DNA from: Catonia carolina
Taxonomy: Eukaryota; Arthropoda; Insecta; Hemiptera; Achilidae
DNA: 64,000 nucleotides
Assembly (NCBI GenBank): GCA_035578175.1
Contig: JAQMRL010000001.1
Span: 432,649,545 to 432,713,544 of the forward strand
Direction: 5' to 3'
Part shown: positions 1 through 10,686 of the stretch, piece after piece
How the letters are laid out: every line of letters begins with the position of its first letter
Position numbering within the stretch: the stretch's first letter is position 1
Position numbers and translations under genes: made by a program
Notes under the pieces: model-generated
Databases searched by the model: none
Told to the model about the DNA's origin: nothing
Seen by the model: only the letters and a program-made list of their open reading frames with translations

Positions 1-526
1 ATTAACCTCTGAACTGTAAAATTGTAAATATTGTCTTCATATGGTCTGTTGCTAACTTTTAAGTTTTAAAACAAAAAACATCGCACAAAATAATAAAAAA
101 TATGTATTTATCTGTTGTCATTAAAAAAATATAGATGCAAATGGTAACTTTTAAAAAACAACGTAAGGGTTTAACATATTTTTAATTAAAAAAAAACTAA
201 AAAAACCACAACAAATTATACCTATATCGTTGGTGCAGAAAACTCTTTGTGCAGAATTTCAATAATTTGCAAAAACCGGAAATGTGAAATTTTCAATTTC
301 TTTCGTTCCGGGTACCCTTAATCTGGACTCAATGACTAATACAATAAATTCGTGAATGACAACCTATATGGTGGTAGGTAATACGCACGGAAATTGCGTA
401 AGCCAATTTTTTTTTGAGTTTTTAAGCAAATTCCTTGAAAACTATATCGGTTAACACGAAATATTAACGAACATTAAAAAAAAACTATTAAACGACTTTT
501 ACACCGAATACATAATTATTTACTCC
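1..526. other. AT-rich stretch, nothing recognised
   Basis: I see no exon with plausible splice sites, no transposon terminus and no long open frame here. It ends at the target-site duplication of the first SINE. Confidence 0.5.
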
Positions 527-537
527 TTGAATCTTTT

Positions 538-723
538 CACGCCGACCGCATTGGCGTAGTTGGTAACGTGCTCGCCTCTCATCATGCGGTCTCGGGTTCG
601 AATCCCATTCAGGCACGGCATATTTTCATACGTTACAATAAATCATTTCATCCTTCACCGTCTGCATTAGCAGTAATTGCAAAACAGTCGGACGGTAAAC
701 CAAAAAAAAAAAAAAAAAAAAAA
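538..723 (+). mobile_element. tRNA-headed SINE, family T1 with tail A
   Basis: The head reads like a tRNA promoter: a box A-like TGGCGTAGTTGG and a box B-like GGGTTCGAATCCC. It is followed by a body ending in a conserved tail (tail A, with GTCTGCATTAGCAG) and a poly-A run. It is flanked by an 11-bp direct repeat, TTGAATCTTTT, at 527-537 and 724-734, which is a LINE-type target-site duplication. It is a SINE rather than a tRNA gene because the anticodon half does not fold and the tail and duplication are retroposon marks. Confidence 0.85.
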
Positions 724-734
724 TTGAATCTTTT

Positions 735-2095
735 TAGTTAAGTTCAGAACCCGGGAGAAGGAAGTCATTTCTATATTAACGCTCTTTTACCAGAGACTTG
801 TTTATCGGTACGGTATTTATTTTTCTCGAACATTCATTGTAAATTTCATCTTCTTACGACATACACTGACAAGAAATCAATCAACTACTCTGATTAGAAT
901 ATACGAACTGCTTATTTAATATAGATGAGCGTTCTAAACGTAGATTGAAGAAGCCAGAACAAAGCAATTGCTCAGTAGCACACGATAACAAGATGTTAAC
1001 TCTTGTTATACACAGTTCCGAATAATAAATAATACATTTAATTTATTCTGTATGTAAATGTAACGATAAAATATGAACAGCATTAAAAACATGAAAATAT
1101 TTATTATTAAGTAGACAAATACAAATATTCAGTAGGCCTGTAATATTATAACAATATGAGAACACTTAGTCGGGTTTATCAATGAAGAATGATCTATGAC
1201 GAATCATAATTAAGTATAAATTATTACTATTAACAAAACTTATTTTACAAAGATGAGCAGCATGTAAATATCAAATCATTTATTAACCGAATTAAATTTT
1301 AAAAAAATCTTAAATGTATTAATCGAATCTTACATAACCCGAACAATTCAATAAAATCAATTTTGTTTTATATAAGTCTAAAAAAAAACATTACTGAACA
1401 AAAAACGAGATAACTTTGCACATCAGACTGCTACTTTAAAAAATTGAAAAACCAAATACAATTTTCACCATTTATTTTCTTTAAATGTTGAGATTAATTA
1501 ATTAATAACTTGAAAACTTCACAAAAATACTTTTTAAAACATTGGATTTAAAAAAATTTAGTTAATTACAACACAAAACCTATGCTAACATGGCTTAAAA
1601 CAAATAAAATATATTTCTCAAAAATATATTTTCATCAAAAATAAATTTACAAGTTAACTTATTATATTATATATTTATATTATACTTATTATATTATAAT
1701 TATATATTTTTCATCAAAAATAAATTTACAAGTTAACTTATTCGACGTTTTATTGAAATGTTTAAAACATATTGTCAATATTAACTGTCTTAAGTATGTT
1801 CTACTAACTTTATAAATTAAAAAAAAAACCAAGAAACAATTTTACGTTCAGAAAAAAAAATATGAATACAATAAATGAAATTAAAACTGAACACAATACG
1901 AATTTCATTTGAAAGGTTTAAAACTCGGACAATTATTTTTTAAATGAGAAAACATTTACAACTCAACAAAAATTGTTATTATAGAAAAAAACTATTGTTA
2001 ACATTGTTTGAAAATGTAATTATATTTTGAAATAAAAAAAAAATTCCCCGAAGTAAAAAATAATTTAAATAAGTTGCGTTATAAATTTTTTTTGT
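735..2095. other. AT-rich intergenic or intronic DNA with a short direct repeat
   Basis: No gene is visible. A roughly 35-bp segment containing CAAAAATAAATTTACAAG occurs twice, at about 1626-1663 and 1705-1742 (79-bp spacing), separated by AT-only sequence. This looks like slippage or a small tandem duplication. Confidence 0.5.
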
Positions 2096-2368
2096 AATCT
2101 CGTAATGTGTGTACGTTGCAATCTGTTCAATTCAGAACAATAAGCAACCCCATGACCCAATGAGATGAGTATGATGTGTACATGAAGTGTAGTCTCGTAC
2201 AGACTCAGGTCGACCATTCCTGAGAGAGTATGGTTAATTGAACCCCAACCACCAACAAAGTACACCGGTAAACACTGTCTAGCATTCAAATCCGTATAAA
2301 AGTAACTACCTTTATTAGGATTTGAACCAGGAACCTTCGTCTCCGAATATCAGCTGTTAAACAGCTGA
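2096..2368 (-). mobile_element. tRNA-headed SINE, family T3
   Basis: The minus strand carries a box B-like GGTTCAAATCC near its head and a ~270-bp body that recurs at 19540, 20035, 20778 and 53928. The shared body includes a CTCTCAGGAATGGTC block and ends near a GTACGTTGCAATCTG-complement block. The open frame crossing it is a read-through of the repeat and not a gene. Confidence 0.75.
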
Positions 2369-2406
2369 TAAATAAATAAATTATAAATAAATATAAATTA
2401 TAAATA

Positions 2407-2800
2407 TGCCCATAACAGACAGGTGGAGTGTTAATTTATTTACACTCAATCTGTTCGTTGCAGGGCTAAAATAAATAGTTCTGTTTCTTATCACATGATC
2501 AGCCAATTAAATGACTGAATAATTTAAGAACAGAAGAGGTAGAGGTGCAAAAGACACTAATCAGAGTTGTCTCCTCTGAAAGTAATGAATTTCATTATAC
2601 AGCCAGACCCTGTGGTGAATGAAGTGAAGGTGTCATTTGCAGAGTGGAAAATCTGTGTTTTTCAGAGGGCCTGGCATGCTGAAAAGCATAATTTTTCACT
2701 CAGTGAGGAAGGCAATTGTAAACCACCTCACTCCTCGTTTTACTTAATAAAACCTCTAGAGGTTTAAACCAGCCTTTCGGCTGATGACCTAAACAACAAC
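2407..2800 (+). mobile_element. SINE-1 copy 1 (about 400 bp, AAC-type tail)
   Basis: It begins TGCCCATAAC and ends with CTAAACAACAACAA. A perfect 12-bp direct repeat, AAATTATAAATA, flanks it at 2395-2406 and 2801-2812, so this copy retroposed by target-primed reverse transcription. Near the 3' end is a stem AGCC, loop TTTC, stem GGCT, followed by GATGAC. Eight copies lie in this window. I see no coding capacity beyond short read-through frames. Confidence 0.85.
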
Positions 2801-2884
2801 AAATTATAAATAAATATTAATTATAAATAAATAATATTATTTTCAATTTTAACGATAATAGGAATATAAAAAACAATTGTTTAC

Positions 2885-3012
2885 CTTCTTCTTTTCGAGT
2901 GTGGTGACAAAGGGAGAAGCGTTGGAGGTGCAGGTTGATGATGGGGAGGTAAATAAGTGGGAGGCGGTGCATAATGAGGAGGGCCTCCACCGGTGGGAGC
3001 ATAAGTATACAT
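2885..3012 (-). CDS. Proline-rich first coding exon of an unrecognised host gene (partial)
   Basis: Read on the minus strand, an ATG at 3012 opens 42 codons plus two bases and runs to a clean donor (AAG followed by GTAAAC). The peptide starts MYTYAPTGGGPPHYAPPPTY and ends SPHSKRR, rich in Pro, His and Tyr. An in-frame TAA lies six bases before the ATG, so the start is unambiguous for this frame. GC is well above the surrounding sequence, as expected of a coding exon in an AT-rich genome, and the sequence is single-copy in the window. The next exon would lie below 2885 and begin with one base completing a codon; I could not place it. I do not recognise the protein. Low-complexity Pro-rich N-termini with a basic end are common in nuclear regulators, but that is only a suggestion. 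A chance open frame is possible because only 128 bases are involved. Confidence 0.45.
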
Positions 3013-3378
3013 TATTTAGATCTTAACTATAAAGTCATAATAACACAGAAATCACAACAGGAGAAAAAATAACACTTGAATTATTATTTCCAACTAAGAC
3101 TACAAAATTTTTTCCCGAATGGACACGGAAGTACACACGTGTCCAGTAATAAACACAAAACGAACAATGCGTTCACATCCTCCAAAGGTTGCGCGTCAAC
3201 TAGCCAAGCGAGCGTTCTTCAATGCGCCTGCAGGCATTCCCACGTCAGTCCTGCCACCATAACAATATTAATACAAGAATTTCCCTATTGGTACATGCTT
3301 CACATTGCGATCCCCTCCGATATGCGTTTCATGTACAATACCGTTTCACCACCAACATCTAGAGTAAATTCACATATA
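3013..3378 (-). promoter_or_regulatory. Possible 5' UTR/promoter zone of the proline-rich exon
   Basis: This stretch just upstream of the 3012 start codon is noticeably richer in GC and CpG (for example TTGCGCGTCAA near 3190) than the flanking DNA and matches no repeat family seen here. The plus-strand open frame across it has no recognisable domain. I infer a promoter or 5' UTR from position and composition only. Confidence 0.3.
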
Positions 3379-3514
3379 AAAAATATGTTGGCTTACCAGC
3401 ATTAAAAATTATACTATAACTTGTTTTACTTAGTTGCAAATACTTACTAATAAAGAGTAACTTCGAGATTCAAATGCAAAAAAAATTACGATACCTCAGT
3501 TAAGTAATTTTACG
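3379..3514. repeat. 140-bp direct repeat, left copy
   Basis: This segment, beginning with TATGTTGGCTTACC and containing TAACTTCGAGATTC and GATACCTCAGTTAAG, recurs at 4463-4606 with a few mismatches and small indels. The two copies bracket repeat R at 3515-4462. Confidence 0.85.
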
Positions 3515-4296
3515 AAAAAATCTGGTGTGAAACACTCACACAACTTTCTCTTGCCAATGCAAATAATTAACAATAAACCTGACATTGGTAATAAAACATT
3601 ACAAATGAACAAAAAACTAACCTCAATTATCATAACCTAATTTTAATCATATACGAAAGACGCAAAATGAAAATCAACCTCAGTTTGGCTTGAAAATACG
3701 GAAAATCACTCTTTCACGTAAAATTAGGCTCTGTAGAGAAAAATGTTTAAAATAAAAGTTGTAGATCTTTCAATTTCCTATAAATTTTATTATATATATT
3801 TTTGTCGTAAAATGCATACTAAGGCCGAAATTTAAAAAAAAAATAGATTTTTTACACGTTTTCGTGAGAAAAAATTAGAAAATCGCTAATTACTGCTAAA
3901 CTAAGCGTTATACAAAAAATGTTTGAAATAAAAGTTGTAGAATTTTAAATTCTCTACAACTTTTATTATATAAATTTTTGCGCTAAATTGCATATTAAAG
4001 CCGTAATCTTAAAAAAACTATGTTTTTACGTGAAAACAGCCTCACCCAGAATTTCAGCAAACATGGCGCCTACCCTATCTTGTAGAGAATAAAAAAATTG
4101 AGTAAATGAGGCGATTTTTAAAAAAATCGTAGGACCAGTTTTTGAGAAAATCGCAAAAAAGTGAAAAATTATACGAATAAACTACTACTTCCGGTAGACC
4201 GATTTTGATGAAAATGTTCGTGTCGGGTCCGGTAGTAGTATGTAACTTAAGTTTTAAGTTTCAAGTTCGTACGATGTTCCGTTCTTGAAATATTTT

Positions 4297-4330
<34 letters not shown>

Positions 4331-4462
4331 CAATCGTTAAAAACATGTTTTTTGGGTTCAGGGGGTCTGAAAACGTATAGATCAGGTGAAAACTCGATTT
4401 CGAAAAATCGACATGAAAACAATACTTTCCTTCCTATATATTCATATAGGCAAGAGAAAGTA
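3515..4462 (+). mobile_element. Repeat R, copy 1 (about 0.95 kb, palindrome-rich, probably non-autonomous)
   Basis: The left end has a small hairpin, GTGTGA-AACAC-TCACAC, followed by ACTTTCTCTTGCC; the right end is GGCAAGAGAAAGT, the inverse of the latter. Inside are palindromic blocks built on AAAGTTGTAGA and CTACAACTTTT, and a (CA)n tract at about 4300-4326. Related copies or fragments lie at 9204, 10687, 15637, 21985, 24060, 28667, 48612 and 62344. There is no convincing ORF. Its class is unknown to me; inverted ends suggest a non-autonomous DNA element. Confidence 0.7.
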
Positions 4463-4606
4463 AAAATATGTTGGCTTACCTGCATTAAAAATTATACCAT
4501 AACTTGTTTTTCTTAGTTGCAAATACTTATTAGTGGAAAAGTAACTTCGAGATTCAAATGCAAAAAAAATTACGATACCTCAGTTAAGTAATTTTAAGAA
4601 AAAACC
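4463..4606. repeat. 140-bp direct repeat, right copy
   Basis: Homologous to 3379-3514 in the same orientation. It starts immediately after the R terminus (GAGAAAGTAAAAATATG). Confidence 0.85.
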
Positions 4607-4989
4607 AGGGTGCAGTTCTTCATTATTCTAGCGCAGTTCTCGAAAAAAAAATTAACTGACATATTTCCAGTAAACGGAATCCAGCAGATCAAATTAACAT
4701 CATGATAGGAGTCTTTGGAAATACAATGGCTTCCGAACAGAAGAAAAAAAAACGCATAAAAAATGCGTAAACCTATTTGTAAAATAGGCGCTTAGACATT
4801 TTTTTTTTGACTATACAAGATATTTTTTTTATTTGCAACTGTATAAAATTAACAACAAGCAAATTTGAAAAAAAAGGATACAAATATTGACAAATTTTAA
4901 GACATTGAGGAGATCGCTGCCCATTGACAGTACTCCAACCGTTATCATTAAATTAGTTCATAATTTACTTACTTTTTATTTTGTTTTAC

Positions 4990-7698
4990 TTAATTTTGAC
5001 GTCTCATGATATCTCTACTCCAGAGTCGTTTCAGTCTTCGTATAGGGGCAGTTGGTAAATCTGGTGTGTCTAGGTCAACAATGAGCTGGTTTGGATTATT
5101 CGGTAATTTCTTTTTAAATCGTGTGTATGTGCGTAAAAACACATCGTTGATGTATGGGACGTTTAAGTCCGTGTGTAGTGTATCGTTCGTTACGTAAAAG
5201 GGAGCACTAGTTATCTGTCTTAATAATTTGGACTGAAAGCGTTGAATTTTCAAAATGACCGACGGTTTGGCACAACAGTAAATTTGGCTGGTATACATCC
5301 AAACGGGTCTAAGGTAACACTTATAAACTAGTAGTTTTAGATGAAGTGGGAGTTTAGAAGATCTGGAAATCAACGAATACAGTTGTTTACGTCTAGCGTC
5401 TAAAGTTTTTCGCGTTTCGTTAACATGTTGGTTCCACGTTAGTCTTTTGTCAATGTACAGCCCAAGATACTTTATTTTGTCATGTTGAGGAAGTGGCGCA
5501 CCATACAAGTAAACTGGAGGACAAACTTGTTTTCGTAAAGAAAACGTGACTTGTACAGTTTTAGTAGCGTTAATTTTAATCCTCCAGTTTTTAAACCACA
5601 ATTCAAGAGTATTCAAATGGTTTTGCAAGTTTAAAGAAACATTATTGTGACTCTCAGAAGAAGATAGGATTACGGTATCATCTGCGTAAGAGGCCATCGT
5701 TGTCATTGGACAAAGAGGTATGTCTGAAGTGAAGATGTTATATAGAAGGGGAGCGAGAATGGACCCTTGTGGAACCCCAGCCAATAATGGCATACAGCCA
5801 GACTGAGCACTACCTTGTGAGACAGAAAAATGACGTTCCGAAAGAAATGACTGAAGAATAAGATAGTATGTGGAAGGTAAGAACCTTAGTTTGAACAGCA
5901 AACCATCAATCCAAACTCGGTCGAAGGCTTGACTAACATCAAAAAATACCCCACTCGCGTACTGTTTTCTCTCAAGGGCTGTAGCAAGAAAGTCTACGAC
6001 TCTGTGCAGTTGGTGAATTGTAGAATGTCGGTTTCGGAAGCCAAACTGATGAAGAGGAACCACTTGAAATTCTTCTACGTAAGTTAGGATTCTTGGTAGG
6101 AGTAATTTTTCGAACATTTTAGAACAGAGAGGGAGAAGACTAATTGGGCGATATGAACTGGGATCGTGAGGAGGTTTACTTGGCTTTAGTATCATTTTGA
6201 TGTAGGAGAACTTCCACTGAATAGGAATTTTAGTGGTTCTAAGTATGCTGTTAAAAATAAATGTTAAAAAGAGAATACCTTTTCTAGGGAGATTTTGTAA
6301 GACCTCTGCAGTAATGAGGTCATAACCCGGAGACTTTCGTTTAGGGAGACGCCTGATTAGATTACTGATTTCGGACGGTTTGAAAGGAGCAGGAGGCAGT
6401 GAAAGGGGTAGAGGGGCTAGTAATGATTCTTGTACAAAAGATATATGAGAAGAATTTAAGATGTCGGGATGTGGCTGAAAAACAAGTGAGAGATGATTAG
6501 CGAAATAGTTAGCTTTACTGTCGTCAGAAATAGCCCAAGTACCATCCAGATGTCGAAGAGGCACTGAAAATGAGTGGTGTTTAAGAAGACGCTTTGTTTT
6601 TTCCCAGATTGTGCCGTCACGGACATTTAATGTTTGTATATGGTTTTCAAATGAATGATGCTTAAATTGTTTTATTAATCTCTTTAATTCGTTGTTCAGT
6701 CGGTTGTAGGTAACCTTATCATTAGGGGTTCTTGATAACTGCCATGTTCGTCTAGCTCTTCGTTTATCTCTTATTAGGGTTCGTATATAATGTGGATAAC
6801 AAGGAGTATGACGAGAAGGAAGTAATTTGGGTACACTATTTAACCAGGCTGCTTGTTGCACTGTTGTAACAAAACATTCAACAGCATTCTCTACATCAGA
6901 AGGCGTCTTTAGAGGAACACGTAGGTCCAGATTATCATTGATGTAATTTTGAAATAACACCCAGTCAACTGGATTACGAGTAAGAGATGGAGATGCGACC
7001 CGAAGAATAGGTGCGAGACTTAAAGTCAATAAGATACTAGAGTGGTCCGAAGAGAGTTCGTCCACAAATTCTACGTTACTAAATACATTTATCTTGCTTA
7101 CAACAAAAAAGTCTAGTAAATCAGGTTGTTTGGTCGCAGAAGCAGGCCAATACGTGTATCCTGGGGGCGCAAGAAATGAGAAATTATTATGTGTAAGACA
7201 TGAATGAAGGTTACGACCTTTAGGGTTAATCAAACGGGAACCCCACTGGGGATGTTTGGCATTAAAGTCACCTCCGGCTATAAATTTTGGACCCAGAGTT
7301 TGAAAAAAGGCAGAAAATGTTTGTTCAGAAATTGAAAACCTTGGGGGACAGTATACAGCAGCGAGAGTGAATTGAGAACCAGTTGAAGAAATGGAAATAG
7401 CAGATACCTGTAAATAGTTATATGACTCGGTAGGTAATAAGGTATGTGAAACCTTGTTACGGACGAGTACAGCCGTTCCGCCATGGGCAGTGCCATCCGG
7501 ATGGTCAGAGCGATACGTTGTAAAGTTAGGAATGTAAAATCGTTGTCTAGGGGTGAGGTGGGTTTCGCAGAGTAGTGCAACGTCAATTCGTCGTGTATTA
7601 AGAGTAAGTTCAAGTTCATTTTTGTGTTTTATTACACCATTCGCGTTCCACAAAAGAATGAGGACGGATTGGGCTGAGTTGGAATTATTTTGTGGCAT
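4990..7698 (-). CDS. Jockey-clade LINE ORF2: AP endonuclease and reverse transcriptase
   Basis: 902 residues. The N-terminal exonuclease/endonuclease/phosphatase domain (about 12-235) shows the motif WNANG at 17-21, the catalytic glutamate in CETHL at about 44-48, GGDFNAKHP near 142 and the SDHS motif near 220. The reverse transcriptase follows: KSPGYDLI, YRPISLLP, FGFR, FDVSQAFDRVW, a GVPQGSILAP block and the catalytic YADD at about residue 669. A C-terminal region with regularly spaced aromatic and basic residues follows. It nicks target DNA and copies the element RNA in place. No ribonuclease H domain is evident, as in jockey relatives. Its ATG overlaps the end of ORF1 by 14 bases, suggesting translation by re-initiation or another coupled mechanism. 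No stops or frameshifts are visible. Confidence 0.93.
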   Translation of the reverse strand: MPQNNSNSAQSVLILLWNANGVIKHKNELELTLNTRRIDVALLCETHLTPRQRFYIPNFTTYRSDHPDGTAHGGTAVLVRNKVSHTLLPTESYNYLQVSAISISSTGSQFTLAAVYCPPRFSISEQTFSAFFQTLGPKFIAGGDFNAKHPQWGSRLINPKGRNLHSCLTHNNFSFLAPPGYTYWPASATKQPDLLDFFVVSKINVFSNVEFVDELSSDHSSILLTLSLAPILRVASPSLTRNPVDWVLFQNYINDNLDLRVPLKTPSDVENAVECFVTTVQQAAWLNSVPKLLPSRHTPCYPHYIRTLIRDKRRARRTWQLSRTPNDKVTYNRLNNELKRLIKQFKHHSFENHIQTLNVRDGTIWEKTKRLLKHHSFSVPLRHLDGTWAISDDSKANYFANHLSLVFQPHPDILNSSHISFVQESLLAPLPLSLPPAPFKPSEISNLIRRLPKRKSPGYDLITAEVLQNLPRKGILFLTFIFNSILRTTKIPIQWKFSYIKMILKPSKPPHDPSSYRPISLLPLCSKMFEKLLLPRILTYVEEFQVVPLHQFGFRNRHSTIHQLHRVVDFLATALERKQYASGVFFDVSQAFDRVWIDGLLFKLRFLPSTYYLILQSFLSERHFSVSQGSAQSGCMPLLAGVPQGSILAPLLYNIFTSDIPLCPMTTMASYADDTVILSSSESHNNVSLNLQNHLNTLELWFKNWRIKINATKTVQVTFSLRKQVCPPVYLYGAPLPQHDKIKYLGLYIDKRLTWNQHVNETRKTLDARRKQLYSLISRSSKLPLHLKLLVYKCYLRPVWMYTSQIYCCAKPSVILKIQRFQSKLLRQITSAPFYVTNDTLHTDLNVPYINDVFLRTYTRFKKKLPNNPNQLIVDLDTPDLPTAPIRRLKRLWSRDIMRRQN

Positions 7699-7875
7699 TA
7701 TTATTGTTAAGTAAGACTTGTGTTAATTGAGACATAAGAGATATAAGAGGCATTATGACATTTTTAATATCAGTTAAAAAGGAATGCATAAGTTCAGATA
7801 AAACGGTGGAGTTGTCCGCGTTACAGCGATCTCCCCTCACAGCTGAAACGTAAGACAAAGATTTGTTACAATTAG

Positions 7876-7930
<55 letters not shown>

Positions 7931-8977
7931 ATTCATATTATTGTTTGTTTGGCGAACACTGCTTTCTTTTGATAAATCAGCATTTGTGGTGTGTATTTCC
8001 CTTAGATTTGGGAAGTCTTTCTTGTTGGTAGTTGTAGGAAAGTGTGATGCATTATTAGTGCGAAGGGATGACGTAGGTACTTTTTTAACGCTTCGGCGGC
8101 CTTGTAGTTCCTGATATACAGAACAGCCCTTGTAGTTGGCTGTGTGTTGGCCTTTACAAAGAGCGCAGGTTGGAGGAACGTCTTTAGTTTTAGTACAATT
8201 TGCAGAAAGATGATTTCCACCGCACTTGACACATTTCGGATTATGGAAACAATAAGCTTTTGTATGATTATAATTCTGACAATTCTTACATTGTACAATA
8301 TTTTTATTTTTACGCAATTCTTCCACTCTAATTATCGTATGTAAAAGATTATTTAATTTATAAATTTCTTCGACATTTTTGCTTTTTTGATTTAAGTCGA
8401 TAAAGAATAAATGTAGCGGGTATTTGTCTCTTGAAATAACGTTAGCGACATTTACGACATCAAATCCTAATGAAATTAATTCCTGTTTGATCAGTTCAGT
8501 CGAGGTGGAAGAATGGATACCTCTTATAACCACACGATGAGGCCGATCATCAGGGCACTGATATGTGTGAAACTTAATATTGTCGTCAGACTTTAAAACT
8601 TTAATTAAATTTCTATACAATGTTGATGTACTAGGGTAAATATTAATTCCATCCGCCGTAGATTTACATCTAAAATCTTCGCCTGCGGCTACATTAGTAA
8701 TGGATGAGATAAAAAGTTCATAATTAGTAACATTTTTAACAAATATCGGTGGCGGACGCTTGTTGGCCAGCTGATTTAGTTCACTGCCATCACAATCTCG
8801 AGTCAATACCCCAAAACGATTCTGGAGTGAAACCGGCTCCGGAAGTGACTGCCGACTAATTTTACGGTGATCATTTGGATGAATAGGTGAACGTGGTCGT
8901 TTATTGTTGACAGCTGTTTTGAATCCGCTGATATCAATATCACCTTGTTCATCATCGTTCGCACTTCCCGTTTCCAT
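7685..8977 (-). CDS. Jockey-clade LINE ORF1: gag-like RNA-binding protein with zinc knuckles
   Basis: 430 residues. A central region of the gag type found in insect jockey-like elements (PHRVVIRGIH near 160, then a conserved fold up to about 225) is followed by three zinc knuckles: CKNCQNYNHTKAYC (CX2CX4HX4C), CVKCGGNHLSANC (CX2CX3HX4C) and CALCKGQHTANYKGC (CX2CX3HX6C). Such proteins coat the element RNA and carry it to the nucleus. A run of about 18 asparagines near residues 350-370 is coded by an (AAT)n microsatellite, so this part is likely length-variable among copies. The last codons overlap the ORF2 start. The start ATG at 8977 is the first in frame after the leader. Confidence 0.9.
7878..7928. 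repeat. (ATT)n microsatellite inside LINE ORF1
   Basis: An uninterrupted trinucleotide run of about 17 units, read as asparagine codons on the minus strand. In-frame repeat units keep the ORF open whatever the length. Confidence 0.95.
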
Positions 8978-9203
8978 TAAAACGAAAATGTAGGTTAGTT
9001 ATTGTTTATTTAATTAAACAATAAATAACATGAAAAATAAAACAAAGTTCATACCAATTTAGCACCAGTAGATCCAGTTGAAGTAACTAAAACTAAAGAT
9101 GGTAATTAATAAACACATAAACTGTAATGAACACAATTCAATCGCAGAGAATTAGTACGACTTCCAATCGCTTCAAATACCGGAAGTTCAATCCTTAGAC
9201 ATT

Positions 9204-10136
9204 TAAAAAAATCTGGCGTTAAACACTCACAAACTTTCTCTTGCCAATGCAAATAATTAACAATAAACCTAACAATATTAATAAAACATTAGAAATAACC
9301 AAAAAAACTAACCTCAAAAAACATAACCTTATTTTAATCATGAGTGAAAGACGCAAAATGAAAATCAACGTCAGTTTAGCTTAAAAATACGGAAAATCAC
9401 TCTTTCACGCTAAACTAGGCTCTGTAGAGAAAAATGGTCTAAATAAAAGTTGTAGATCTTTTAATTTCCTAAAAATCTGATTAGACTTTTTTATCGTAAA
9501 ATGCATAATAACGCTGAAATCTTTAAAAAAAATTGATTTTTTTTTACAGCATTTCGTGAGAAAAACACAGAAAACCGCTAATTACCGCTAAACTAAGCGT
9601 TATACACAAAAATGTTTGACATAAAAGTTGTAGAATTTTAAATTCTCCACAACTTTTACTAGATACATTTTTGCGGTAAAATGCATATTAAAGCCGCTAT
9701 CTTAAAAAAATAATTTTTTACGAGAAGACAGCCTCACCAAGAATTTCAGCAGACATGGCGCCTACCCTACCTTGTAGAGCATAAAAAATGTAATAAATGA
9801 GGCGATTTTTAAAAAAAAATCGTAGGAGCCGTTTTTGAGAAAATCGCAAAAAAGTGAAAAATTACACGAATAAACTACTACTTCTGGTTGACCAATTTTG
9901 ATGAAAATGTTCGTGTCGGATCCTCTAGTGGTATCTAACTTAAGTTTTAAGTTCGTATGATGTTCCGTTCTTGAGATATTCTGTTCACACACACACACAA
10001 ACAATCGCTAAAACATGTTATTTTTGGATTCAGGAGGTCTGAAAACGTGTAGATCCGGTGAAAACTCGATTTCGAAAAATCGACATGAAAACAATACTTG
10101 CCTTCCTATATTATATTCATATAGGCAAGAAAAAGT
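9204..10136 (+). mobile_element. Repeat R, copy 2
   Basis: It begins AAAAAATCTGGCG next to the LINE target duplication and ends GGCAAGAAAAAGT. It shows the same order of palindromic blocks and CA tract as the copy at 3515. The LINE inserted within a few bases of the R left end. Confidence 0.7.
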
Positions 10137-10686
10137 CAAAATGCGTGTACGATTAACACAACTGTTGGATATGAATGGCAATACAGAAAATGTTTATAAT
10201 ATTATAAGACTGTCAATAGGATTTACCAGAAGATTAAACTTTGTATTAAACTGAAAATCATAATGTAAACGAAATCTTGTCTGTAATACATACGGTTACT
10301 ATCGACAAAACCAACGAAACTGTTCACGACAAAAACAGGTGGAAATAATACTACCAAATTCAGTGTATTTGTAGAAAACAATATAAGCGACAAAAATATT
10401 GGAACAATGATTAATAAATCGGTCACAAATGAAACCTACATTTTATTTCATACAGCACACGACGTCCAATATAAGTAAACGAAAACAAAAAGGACTGTGT
10501 AAACATCTTAGTTTTCCTACGGGAAAATATTATCCGGTTTAAAATATTTGGTAGAGAATGTTTTGGGAAAGTAGTTTAAAAAACAAAAGTTGTAAGTTAA
10601 CTGTCTTAACAGTATGGGAACTTGAACTTAATTTCTGTAGAAGTTTATTTTGTATTTTCCTGTATACCGTCCAACAACCGTTCTTA
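10137..10686. other. No recognisable feature
   Basis: Short open frames only, none with a domain or plausible splice context. The stretch ends where another R fragment begins. Confidence 0.45.

Larger units (their letters stand above)
4800..9193 (-). mobile_element. Full-length Jockey-type non-LTR retrotransposon
   Basis: The element carries an ORF1 (gag-like) and an ORF2 (endonuclease plus reverse transcriptase), a ~215-bp 5' leader (8978-9193), a ~180-bp 3' UTR and a terminal poly-A (T run at 4800-4808 on the plus strand). It is flanked by a 9-bp target duplication, CTTAGACAT, at 4791-4799 and 9194-9202. The leader contains a perfect 10-bp-arm hairpin (TTATTGTTTA and its complement) just before the ORF1 start. 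Both ORFs are uninterrupted, so this is a young copy, possibly competent. Confidence 0.9.

Noticed and set aside
541..620. Apparent tRNA gene with box A and box B (also at 20700, 22500, 37950, 50640, 60500)
   Set aside because: The internal promoter boxes are there, but the cloverleaf does not close, copies are numerous, and each is fused to a SINE tail with target duplications.
4261..4516. Open frames with His-Thr or Val-Cys runs
   Set aside because: They read through a CA microsatellite inside repeat R and recur in every R copy.
7863..8114. Poly-leucine frame on the plus strand
   Set aside because: It is the antisense of the asparagine microsatellite in LINE ORF1.
10015..10254. Conserved-looking frame with DSGGLKTCRSGENSISKNR
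   Set aside because: The same peptide appears at 4295, 10015 and 16407 because repeat R is young; its frames start and stop at different points, so conservation is of DNA and not protein.
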